This document shows, piece by piece, positions 7,454-14,295 of a stretch of 19,419 nucleotides of DNA. Numbering within the stretch: position 1 is the first letter of the stretch; each line of letters begins with the position of its first letter. The DNA lies in assembly GCA_017620455.1 (NCBI GenBank), contig JAFZQK010000039.1:1-19419 (forward strand), given 5' to 3'. The translations under genes were made by a program, and so were the position numbers. The notes beneath the pieces were generated by a model. That model ran no database searches. It was given only the letters and a program-made list of their open reading frames with translations, and was not told the DNA's origin. The DNA is from Clostridia bacterium (lineage in GTDB: Bacteria > Bacillota_A > Clostridia > Christensenellales > Aristaeellaceae).

Positions 7454-8584
7454 TCAGCCCCGCGCGATTTTTTCCGCGGCGGACAGCAGGGCGTCCACGT
7501 CGGCTTCCGTATTGTAGGGCCCCAGGCTGGCCCGGACCGCGCCGGTCTGGGTGGTGCCCAGCCAAGCGTGGACGGAGGGAGCGCAGTGCAGCCCGCCCCG
7601 GACGGCGATGCCGCTTCTGTCCAATTCGTCCGCCACGCGGCCGCTGTCCAGATCCCGGATGTTGAAGCTGAGCACCCCGGCGTGGGGCACGCTTTCGTCC
7701 CCGCCCAGCACCGTGACGCCGGGGATGCTTTGAAGCCCCTCCCACAGCCGCCGGCGCAGCGCCCGTTCGTAATCCGCCATGGCGGTGCGGTGGCGCAGCA
7801 CAAATTTGATCCCCTGGCACAGCCCCGCGATGCCCGGCAGGTTCGCGGTGCCGCTTTCCAGCCGGTCGGGGAGCATATCGGGCTGGCGCATGCTTTCGGA
7901 GGCCGATCCCGTGCCGCCTTCCCGGAAGGGACGGGGCAGCATGCCCCTTCCCAGGCACAGCAGCCCCGTGCCCATAGGCCCCAGCAATCCCTTGTGCCCC
8001 GGCATGGCGATCATGTCCGCCCCGACGGCGGCAAGGTCCTCGGTGCCGGCGGTCTGGGCGGCGTCCAGCAGCAGCGGGATGCCCCGGCTGCGGCAGGCGT
8101 CGGCGATGGCCCGGGCCGGCTGGAGGATGCCGGTGACGTTGCTGGCGTGGCTGAGGACCATCAGGGCCGTTTTCGGCCCGATGGCGGAGAGCACCGTATC
8201 GGGGGACAGCAGCCCGTCCTGCTCTGGGGGCAGGATGCGCACCGTGATCTTCCCGGCGTCGTGATAGCCCATCAGGGGACGCATCACCGCGTTGTGCTCC
8301 GCGTGGGAAACCAGCACCTCGTCCCCCTCGTGCAGGGTGCCCCGGATGGCGGCGTTCAGGGCGTCGGTACAGTTGAGGCAGAAAATCACCTGCTCCGGGG
8401 CGGAAACGCCGGCCAGCTGCGCCGCCTGTTCCCGGCAATTTTCCAGGATGCGCCCGCCGGAAAGGGCGAAGCGGTGGCCCGCCCGGCCCGGGTTGCCGCC
8501 GATTTTTTCCATCACGCCGCTGACCGCCCGGATCACCTCCGGGGGCTTGGGCCAGGTGGTAGCCGCGTTGTCCAGATAGATCAT
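7454..8584 (-). CDS. Class V aminotransferase, cysteine desulfurase of the EF2568 type
   Basis: This 376-residue PLP enzyme takes sulfur (or selenium) from cysteine (or selenocysteine), leaving alanine. The fold-type I signatures are clear: MIYLDNAATTWPKP at the start, His97 (SHAEHNA) stacking on PLP, Asp174 and Gln177 (LLLDAAQTAG), the Schiff-base lysine Lys198 in MPGHKGLLGP, and the active cysteine Cys334 in RGGLHCAPSVH, which matches the RxGxHCAP form of SufS/CsdA-like (type II) enzymes. ATG 8584 has AAGGAGGAG just upstream. No IscU or SufU scaffold gene is next to it. The divergent DUF3343 gene supports the family of desulfurases known beside YedF, SelD and selenium-dependent molybdenum hydroxylases, although none of those is in the window. 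Whether it handles sulfur or selenium cannot be decided here. Confidence 0.9.
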   Translation of the reverse strand: MIYLDNAATTWPKPPEVIRAVSGVMEKIGGNPGRAGHRFALSGGRILENCREQAAQLAGVSAPEQVIFCLNCTDALNAAIRGTLHEGDEVLVSHAEHNAVMRPLMGYHDAGKITVRILPPEQDGLLSPDTVLSAIGPKTALMVLSHASNVTGILQPARAIADACRSRGIPLLLDAAQTAGTEDLAAVGADMIAMPGHKGLLGPMGTGLLCLGRGMLPRPFREGGTGSASESMRQPDMLPDRLESGTANLPGIAGLCQGIKFVLRHRTAMADYERALRRRLWEGLQSIPGVTVLGGDESVPHAGVLSFNIRDLDSGRVADELDRSGIAVRGGLHCAPSVHAWLGTTQTGAVRASLGPYNTEADVDALLSAAEKIARG

Positions 8585-8633
8585 GGGCTGCTCCTCCTTC
8601 GTCGGCGCGGAAAGGCACCCGCGGCCGTTCCCG

Positions 8634-8650
8634 CTCATACACTGTATGAG
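8634..8650. promoter_or_regulatory. 17-bp perfect palindrome between divergent desulfurase and DUF3343 genes
   Basis: CTCATACACTGTATGAG is an inverted repeat with a single central base, lying in the 81-base gap between the two divergent start codons. It ends where the DUF3343 ribosome binding site (GAGGAGGGG) begins. It could be an operator serving both genes or, in the DUF3343 mRNA, a 7-bp hairpin beside the ribosome site. No clear consensus promoter was found for either gene in this gap. Confidence 0.5.
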
Positions 8651-8665
8651 GAGGAGGGGAAAAGC

Positions 8666-8938
8666 ATGACCAGCCATGAAACATTCGGCATCGCCGCCTT
8701 CCGCAGCCGCCAGCAGGTGATGCGCTTCGACGCGGCGCTGCGCCGGGCGGGCATCGCCAGCCAGGTGGTTTCCACCCCCCGGGATGTAAGCGTCGGCTGC
8801 GGGCTTTCGGTGCGGTTCGACCTGCGGGACGCCCAGGCGGTTTTGGACGCGTATCAGCGCAGCCGCCCCGGGAACCTGATCGGTTTTTACCGGGTGGACC
8901 GCAGCGGATGGGAAAGACCGGTTGTATCCAGATTATAA
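8666..8938 (+). CDS. DUF3343 protein (putative Se/S carrier-like)
   Basis: This 90-residue cytoplasmic protein has the DUF3343 pattern: an N-terminal strand followed by a helix (FGIAAFRSRQQVMRFDAALRRAGI), then VSTPRDVSVGCGLSVRF with the conserved Cys45 after a PR motif. Members of this family are proposed to carry persulfide or selenium and are often found next to cysteine desulfurases, as here, where the desulfurase is divergently encoded. ATG 8666 follows GAGGAGGGGAAAAGC, an excellent ribosome binding site. The biochemical role is not proven for the family; the call rests on the PR...CGLxVRF motif, the length and the neighbour. Confidence 0.85.
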   Translation: MTSHETFGIAAFRSRQQVMRFDAALRRAGIASQVVSTPRDVSVGCGLSVRFDLRDAQAVLDAYQRSRPGNLIGFYRVDRSGWERPVVSRL

Positions 8939-8975
8939 AAAAGGCGGAGGGGATCCGAGAGATCCTCTCCGCTTT
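8935..8975. terminator. Bidirectional terminator between DUF3343 and the convergent membrane-protein gene
   Basis: Arms GCGGAGGGGATC (8944-8955) and GATCCTCTCCGC (8961-8972) pair over 12 positions with one G-U wobble and a five-base loop. On the minus strand the hairpin is followed by a run of six T and then ATAA, which makes a strong stop for the 8997-9482 gene. On the plus strand only TTT follows directly, with a T-rich stretch further on. Its left flank is the stop codon of DUF3343. Confidence 0.88.
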
Positions 8976-8996
8976 CTGCGTGTCGGTTTGTTTTTT

Positions 8997-9482
8997 TCAG
9001 CGCCGCTCCAGCACGGATTGCACTGCGGCCAGATGCTCCAGCAGACTGGCGCGGGTATCCAGGGTGGAAATGGTGGATCGCTGGGCCAGGGCCTCAAATT
9101 CGTCCAGATCCTTATCCAGCGCCTCGAACTGCTCCGCGGGCACGAGGCGGCTGCCCTCCCCGGACAGGGCGATGCTGATTTGATTGAGCTGCTCCATGTA
9201 ATACACCTGCTGGCGCACCCGGGCAAGCTGCGCCGCGGTGGAGGACGTGGTGGAGCCGTTCAGGCGGTTCACCTCGTCCACCGCGGTGGCGGCGGAGCTG
9301 ATCATGCGCTGATGGAACTGCAGCTGGGCGTTCCTGCGGTAAACGGAATTCCGGACGACGACGTACGTCAGCGCGGCCACCGCGATCACCAGGACGATGC
9401 AAACGAGGATCAATACGTTGCGCTGCAGTTTCAGATCGCCCCGCTGCATGGACACCCGGGGCCTGGTTTTCCCGTACATCAT
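8997..9482 (-). CDS. Small single-pass membrane protein of unknown function
   Basis: I do not recognise a family. The 161-residue product starts with a basic cytoplasmic segment (MMYGKTRPR...QRGDLKLQR), has one transmembrane helix at about residues 22-43 (NVLILVCIVLVIAVAALTYVVV), and then about 115 residues that are mostly polar, helical and heptad-like (for example ARVRQQVYYMEQLNQ and DLDEFEALAQR), with no cysteine, so an extracellular helical bundle or coiled coil is likely. A second ATG follows at 9479; either start gives nearly the same protein. A GAAGG sequence lies roughly ten bases upstream. It has its own extended -10 promoter facing away from the ABC exporter operon and sharing sequence with that operon's promoter, so the two may be co-regulated. 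Confidence 0.75.
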   Translation of the reverse strand: MMYGKTRPRVSMQRGDLKLQRNVLILVCIVLVIAVAALTYVVVRNSVYRRNAQLQFHQRMISSAATAVDEVNRLNGSTTSSTAAQLARVRQQVYYMEQLNQISIALSGEGSRLVPAEQFEALDKDLDEFEALAQRSTISTLDTRASLLEHLAAVQSVLERR

Positions 9483-9569
9483 GGTTTCTTCGCCTTCTTT
9501 CGCCAGAAAAGTGGGGAAATAGCGCTGAAATCACCCGCGTTTTCTTTTTCCGGTGGGTGAGTAAAACAT

Positions 9570-9598
9570 ATTATACCACAGATCGGCCCGTTCGTAAA
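9570..9598 (-). promoter_or_regulatory. Extended -10 promoter of the small membrane-protein gene
   Basis: On the minus strand TTTACG (9598-9593), a 17-base spacer and TGGTATAAT with consensus -10 (9575-9570). The spacer holds AACGGGCC (9592-9585) exactly nine bases before the -10, as in the divergent promoter at 9636-9667. The leader to ATG 9482 would be about 80 bases. Confidence 0.82.
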
Positions 9599-9635
9599 GC
9601 AAAATCCGTTTCACCGGATCCGTCTTTACAAATTG

Positions 9636-9667
9636 TTTACGCAAAACGGGCCAAGGTGTGTTATAAT
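9636..9667 (+). promoter_or_regulatory. Extended -10 promoter of the GldA/F/G-like operon
   Basis: TGTTATAAT with consensus -10 at 9662-9667. The best -35 match, TTTACG at 9636-9641, is 20 bases away, longer than ideal, which the extended -10 may compensate. AACGGGCC (9645-9652) lies nine bases before the -10, mirroring the opposite promoter. The ATG at 9707 follows after about 33 transcribed bases. Confidence 0.75.
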
Positions 9668-9706
9668 AGGATCACGGCATGGGGCGAGGAAATCGGGAGG
9701 TTTGCC

Positions 9707-10639
9707 ATGATTGCGTTTCAGGAGGTATCCAAGCGCTACGGAGCGCACCGGGCCCTGCGGGAGGTCTCTTTTTCGGTGCCCCGGGGGCAGGCGGTGGGGC
9801 TGCTGGGCCAGAATGGGGCGGGAAAATCCACCGCCATGAACATCCTGTGCGGATGTCTGGCGCCCTCCTGCGGCAGCGTGACCGTGGGGGGATACGACGT
9901 GACGATGGCGCCCCGTCAGGCCAAGCGGCTTATCGGGTATCTGCCGGAGCAGGCGCCCATGTACGACGAAATGACGGTGCGGGAATACCTGAAATTCGCC
10001 TGCCGGCTCAGGCAGGTGGAAAAGCGCGGCATGGAAGCGCATTTGAAAGAGGTCATGGAAAAAACGGGGCTTGCGGACGCGGCCGGCCGGAAGATCGGCA
10101 ATCTGTCCAAGGGCTTCCGGCAGCGGGTGGGCGTGGCCCAGGCCCTGTGCGGCACGCCGGACGCCCTGATCCTGGACGAGCCCACCTCCGGGCTGGACCC
10201 CAAACAGAGCAGCGAGATGCGGGCGCTGATCCGCGCCCTGGCCGGGGAGCACACGATCCTGTTTTCCTCCCATATCCTCAGCGAAGTGCAGCAGATCTGC
10301 GACCGGGTGATCATCCTGCACAAGGGCCGGGTGGTCTGCGATCGGGATCTGAGGGAAACCACCGGGGAGAAAAAGCCCCTGCGGGCGCTGATCGCCTGCG
10401 GGGAACAGGCGCTGCTGCCGGCGCTGCGGAGCCTGAAAAGCGTGAAGCGGATCGAAACGGAGCGGGGGAGCGAGCCGGGGCTGACCCGGGTGGTCCTGAC
10501 GCCCGCGGCGGAGGGCGAAACGGAAAGGGAGCTGTTCGCGCTGCTTTCCCGGAACGGCTGGCCGCTGCTGCGGCTGACTCCCGTGGAGGACAGCCTGGAG
10601 GAGATCTTCCTCCGGGCCACGGAAACGGAAGAAGACTGA
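9707..10639 (+). CDS. ABC-2 exporter ATP-binding protein, GldA/NatA-like
   Basis: This 310-residue ATPase has Walker A GQNGAGKST (34-42), Q-loop PEQAPMYDEMT (Gln82), a signature of the variant form LSKGFRQR (133-140) common in GldA/NatA-type exporters, Walker B ALILDEP (153-159), D-loop SGLD and switch His189 (SSHILSEV). About 80 C-terminal residues form the extra domain seen in this subfamily, ending in EDSLEEIFLRAT. ATG 9707 has CGGGAGG six bases upstream. It is the first gene of a four-gene set with the permease 18 bases downstream. Gld names come from gliding Bacteroidetes; in Clostridia the set has no known motility role and its cargo is unknown. Confidence 0.93.
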   Translation: MIAFQEVSKRYGAHRALREVSFSVPRGQAVGLLGQNGAGKSTAMNILCGCLAPSCGSVTVGGYDVTMAPRQAKRLIGYLPEQAPMYDEMTVREYLKFACRLRQVEKRGMEAHLKEVMEKTGLADAAGRKIGNLSKGFRQRVGVAQALCGTPDALILDEPTSGLDPKQSSEMRALIRALAGEHTILFSSHILSEVQQICDRVIILHKGRVVCDRDLRETTGEKKPLRALIACGEQALLPALRSLKSVKRIETERGSEPGLTRVVLTPAAEGETERELFALLSRNGWPLLRLTPVEDSLEEIFLRATETEED

Positions 10640-10657
10640 CGGAAAGGGGGCGCGGAT

Positions 10658-11371
10658 ATGGGCGCCGTGTACCGGCGGGAAATGCAGAGCTATTTTTTTA
10701 CCCCCGCCGCTTACGTGTTCCTGGGCGTGTTCCTGACGCTGGGCGGGATCTTTTTCGGCGTGGGCAATCTGGCCGCCCGCAGCGGGAACCTGCTGATGCT
10801 GCTGGCACAGCTGAGCTACCTGTGGGTGCTGCTGACCCCGGTGCTCACCATGCGGCTCATCGCCGGTGAAAGGCGCAGCGGCACGGACCGGATGCTCTTC
10901 GCTTCGCCCTGCACCCTGACGGGAATGGTGGCGGGGAAATACCTGGCGGCCTGTACGGTGATCCTGCTGACGGTGGCGCTGACGGGGGTATACCCGCTGC
11001 TGGTGGCGGCATACGGAAAACTGTACTTCGGGGAAACAGCGGCGGCGTACCTGGGGCTGCTGCTGCAGGGCTGCGCCTTCGCGGCCATGGACCTGTTCCT
11101 CTCCTGCTTCGCCCGCAGCCAGATGACCGCGGCGCTGGTGGGGGTGGGGGTGAACCTGGTGATGTGGCTGGCGGACGTGGTGGCCGACGCGTCGGCGGGG
11201 ATCGTCCGTTCCGCGCTGAATTTTCTGAGCCTGTACCGGCGCTTCGCGCCTTTTGTGCGGGGGCAGCTGAGCCTGTCCAGCCTGCTGTATTATGTGCTGT
11301 TCATTTTCATTATGCTGTTTCTGAGCGTCCGGGCGCTGGACGCCCGGCGGTGGAGCGAGGCGCAGTCATGA
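10658..11371 (+). CDS. ABC-2 family permease, GldF-like
   Basis: The product has 237 residues with about six transmembrane helices and the GldF opening (MGAVYRREMQSYFFTPAAYVFLGVFL). The coupling-helix area MRLIAGERRSGTDRMLFASP is characteristic of ABC-2 permeases of this group. GGAAAGGGGG precedes ATG 10658. The stop overlaps the next start (ATGA). It would form the membrane channel with the ATPase encoded upstream; because only one permease is encoded, it probably works as a homodimer or with the GldG-like protein (inference). Confidence 0.92.
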   Translation: MGAVYRREMQSYFFTPAAYVFLGVFLTLGGIFFGVGNLAARSGNLLMLLAQLSYLWVLLTPVLTMRLIAGERRSGTDRMLFASPCTLTGMVAGKYLAACTVILLTVALTGVYPLLVAAYGKLYFGETAAAYLGLLLQGCAFAAMDLFLSCFARSQMTAALVGVGVNLVMWLADVVADASAGIVRSALNFLSLYRRFAPFVRGQLSLSSLLYYVLFIFIMLFLSVRALDARRWSEAQS

Positions 11372-12834
11372 GCGGAAAGAAATGGGCGGAACGCCTGAAA
11401 AACAACAGAAAACTGCGCTGCGGCGGCTTCTCCGTGCTGCTGACGGCCGCGGCGGTGATCCTGGTGCTCGGGGTCGCCGCGCTGGCGGACGTGCTGGAAA
11501 AACGTTATGCGCTCCAGGCGGATCTGTCCTTCAACGCCGCCACCACCCAGGGGGAAGTGACGGACGCGGTGCTTTCCCAACTGGACAAGGACGTGCGCAT
11601 TTATGCCCTGACCCCCGCGGCGGGGGGCGACAAGACCCTGCTTTCCCTGCTGGATCGCTACGCCGCCGCCACGCCCCGCGTCGTCTGGACGGAGGAAAGC
11701 CTGGTGCGCTCCCCGGCCTTCGCCACGGCCTACCGGGATTCCGCGGGGGAAAGGCAGGTGACGGAGGAATGCGTGATCGTCCACTGCGATGAGACGGGCC
11801 GCACCCGGATCCTCAACGAGGACGATTATTACGTGTATTCCTACGATGTGGAGGCGGGGGTTTTCAGCGCGGCGGGCTATACCTATGAAAAAAGCCTGAC
11901 GGAAGCGGTGCTTTACGTGTCCCGGGACGAGCTGCCCTGCGTGCAGATCCTCTTCGGCCACGGCGAGGTGACGGAGGAGGATGCGGCGCCGCTCCGGGAA
12001 ACCCTGGCCGCCGGCGGCTTTGACAGCCGCACGGTGAATCTGAACGCCGGGGACGAACTGGACCCAGAGGGGGTGCTCATGATCCTTTCGCCCGTGTTCG
12101 ATCTCACCGGGGAGGACCTGGAGAAGATCGGGGCGTTCACCGCACAGGGCGGGGATCTGTTCATCGTGAGCCAGTATTCCGATCCCCTGAACATGGAAAA
12201 CTATAACGCGCTGCTGCGGTCCTGGGGCATTTCCTGCCGCCCGGGTCTGGTGATCGCCAAGGAGAGCGCCAGGGACAGCTATTACAACGGGCTGCCCGTG
12301 TATCTGCTGCCGTACATGCAGGATACCCAGATGACCCGGCCTTTGCTGGAGGCGGGGAAGGATATCCTGCTGCTGGGCGGCGCGAGGGCCTTCCGCCCGG
12401 AATCTCCCTCGCCCGGGAACGTGAGCCTGTTTCCCGTGCTGCTCACCGGCGACGCTTTTATCCGCAATTACCAGGACGGCGCCAGCCTGTCCGAGCAGCA
12501 GCCCGGGGACGAGGAAGGCGTGTTCCCCCTGGCCCTGTGGGCCGACCGGATCGAGGACAGTGGCAAGGTGAGCCACCTGTTCATCATCGGGAACCTGACG
12601 GTGTTCACCGACGAATGGGTGAAAAACAACACCGACGCTTCGGCCTTCCTGCTGCAGGCGGTGCGCACGCTGCAGGGCGGGGAGGCGCTGAATTTGAATA
12701 TCCTGCCCAAAAACGCCCTGCGGGAGGGCCTGACGTTGAAGAGCCTCACGGCGCCCGTGATCGTGATCGCGCTGCTGCCGCTGCTGGTGATCCTTGCGGC
12801 GGCGCTGGTGCTGTGGCCCAGAAGGAACCTGTGA
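11368..12834 (+). CDS. GldG-like ABC transporter auxiliary protein
   Basis: The product has 488 residues. An N-terminal transmembrane helix (~19-41) is followed by a large extracytoplasmic region with the GldG/ABC_transp_aux pattern: DVRIYALTPAAGGDKTLLSLLDRYAAA, then CVQILFGHGEVTEEDAAPL, and LMILSPVFDLTGEDLEKIGAFTAQGGDLFIVSQY. A second helix near the C terminus (~460-483) ends in RRNL. Such proteins accompany GldA/GldF ATPase and permease and resemble a substrate-binding or scaffolding Rossmann-like module. It is coupled to the permease by an ATGA overlap and followed by the DUF4340 gene after a single base. No cargo can be named. Confidence 0.9.
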   Translation: MSGKKWAERLKNNRKLRCGGFSVLLTAAAVILVLGVAALADVLEKRYALQADLSFNAATTQGEVTDAVLSQLDKDVRIYALTPAAGGDKTLLSLLDRYAAATPRVVWTEESLVRSPAFATAYRDSAGERQVTEECVIVHCDETGRTRILNEDDYYVYSYDVEAGVFSAAGYTYEKSLTEAVLYVSRDELPCVQILFGHGEVTEEDAAPLRETLAAGGFDSRTVNLNAGDELDPEGVLMILSPVFDLTGEDLEKIGAFTAQGGDLFIVSQYSDPLNMENYNALLRSWGISCRPGLVIAKESARDSYYNGLPVYLLPYMQDTQMTRPLLEAGKDILLLGGARAFRPESPSPGNVSLFPVLLTGDAFIRNYQDGASLSEQQPGDEEGVFPLALWADRIEDSGKVSHLFIIGNLTVFTDEWVKNNTDASAFLLQAVRTLQGGEALNLNILPKNALREGLTLKSLTAPVIVIALLPLLVILAAALVLWPRRNL

Positions 12835-12835
12835 T

Positions 12836-14293
12836 ATGGAAAAAGCGCCCCGGAAAAAAGAAAAGCGCCCGATGAAGAAACGGACGGCGCTGCTGCTGCT
12901 CCTGACGGCGGCCCTCGCCGCGGGGCTCGCGGCGGTTTTGCTGCGCCCGGAAACCCATCTGCCGCCTCCGCCGGAGCAGCCCGCTCAGGCGTATCTGCTG
13001 AACCGGCCCGCCGCGGAGATCCGGGAAATCGAGTGCCGGCCCCGGGAGGGCGCGGGCTTCCGCCTGATCCGAAAGGGAGAAAGCCTGATCCCGGAGGGCA
13101 TGGAAAACGTAGCGCTGGAGGAAGGGCTGATCCAGGAGATCGGAGTGATGGCCGCGGAGGTGACGGCGGCGCAGACCGTGCGGGACGGGGAGGACGGCGC
13201 GGCGCTTGCGGATTTCGGCCTTGCGGACCCGGCGCTGCGCCTGACCGTCCGGTATGCGGACGGGGAAGAAAAAACCGTGCTGTTCGGGGATCTGAGCCCC
13301 GAGGAAACGCCCCAGCGCTACGCCATGGCGGAGGGGGAACAAACGGTGTACACCGTGCTGGAGGCGGAATGCGAGCCCTTCTTCCGGGAACGGGATTACT
13401 TCCGGGCCTTCGATCAGCCCCGGCTGGACCCCTCGCTGCTGGACCGGATCCGCGTCCAAGGGGACGTCGTCCTGGACGCGCGCTACACCCCCAGCGGCTG
13501 GATCCTGGAAAAGCCGTACCGCTATCCAGCGGATCTGAAGCGCATGGACGCGCTGCTGAAAAAAATCGGCGACATGGCCTTCGATATGTGCCTGGGGAGC
13601 GCGGAGGAAGCCGATCTGTCCCTGTACGGGCTGGATGCGCCCGCCCTCACCGTGACGCTGACCCAGGCGCCCACGGTGATCACCGGCGAAGCCGCCACGG
13701 GAGAACAGGTGACGCTGGACGTGCCGGAAAAGGAATATACCCTGCTGGTGGGAGATGAGACCGGAAAAAGCGGCGTGTACGTGCTGTGGAAAGGCCAGGT
13801 GTTCCGCTCCAGCAATTTCCTCCTGGGCTTCTGGAAGGAAATGAACGCCGAAGGGCTGCTGCTGCTCAGGCCGGTGAATTTCCCGGCCAACGATCTGCAG
13901 CGCGTTTCCTTCGCGGCGGGGGAGGTGCGGAAGGCCTACCGGGTGGCGCTGGTGGAAAGCGTGACGGAAAACAATCAGATCGCCGTGGACGAATACGGCC
14001 GCACCCTCTACGAATGCGAAGTGACCCGGGATCCGGAGGGCGAAATCGTGGACCAGGAGGCGTTCCTCACCTGGTATCTGCAGCTGCAGTCCCTTCGGAG
14101 CGAGGGCCGGCTGCCGGAGGGGTATCAGCCCCAGGGCGATCCGGAAGCGGTGATCCTGCTCCAGAGCAATTCTATCAGCCGGGAAATCGCCCTGTACCCG
14201 TACGACGGCCTGCACGACGCTATTTGCGTGGACGGCACGGCGCTGTTCTATACAAGCCGCAGCTGGCTCGGGCAGGCGCAGGAAGCGCCGTAA
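12836..14293 (+). CDS. DUF4340 domain-containing membrane-anchored protein
   Basis: The product has 485 residues with a strongly basic N terminus and one transmembrane helix (~16-36), the rest outside. Two similar DUF4340-type blocks begin at about residue 127 (DFGLADPALRLTVRYADGEEKTVLFGDL) and about 262 (LYGLDAPALTVTLTQAP), each with the GLxxPxLxLTV pattern. ATG 12836 begins one base after the GldG stop, with AAGGA upstream inside the previous gene; the internal ATG at 12872 lacks a ribosome site. DUF4340 proteins commonly follow GldG genes, which supports a role as part of that ABC complex. The function is unknown. The stop lies two bases from the stop of the convergent VanY-like gene. Confidence 0.88.
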   Translation: MEKAPRKKEKRPMKKRTALLLLLTAALAAGLAAVLLRPETHLPPPPEQPAQAYLLNRPAAEIREIECRPREGAGFRLIRKGESLIPEGMENVALEEGLIQEIGVMAAEVTAAQTVRDGEDGAALADFGLADPALRLTVRYADGEEKTVLFGDLSPEETPQRYAMAEGEQTVYTVLEAECEPFFRERDYFRAFDQPRLDPSLLDRIRVQGDVVLDARYTPSGWILEKPYRYPADLKRMDALLKKIGDMAFDMCLGSAEEADLSLYGLDAPALTVTLTQAPTVITGEAATGEQVTLDVPEKEYTLLVGDETGKSGVYVLWKGQVFRSSNFLLGFWKEMNAEGLLLLRPVNFPANDLQRVSFAAGEVRKAYRVALVESVTENNQIAVDEYGRTLYECEVTRDPEGEIVDQEAFLTWYLQLQSLRSEGRLPEGYQPQGDPEAVILLQSNSISREIALYPYDGLHDAICVDGTALFYTSRSWLGQAQEAP

Positions 14294-14295
14294 CC

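Noticed and set aside
7415..8665. Plus-strand open frame continuous with and upstream of DUF3343
   Set aside because: The upstream part is antisense to the cysteine desulfurase. The real start is ATG 8666 with a strong ribosome site and the family's normal N terminus.
8956..9000. T-rich stretch after the DUF3343 terminator as a separate small RNA
   Set aside because: It is explained by the bidirectional terminator and the 3' end of the convergent gene; no promoter or further structure was seen.
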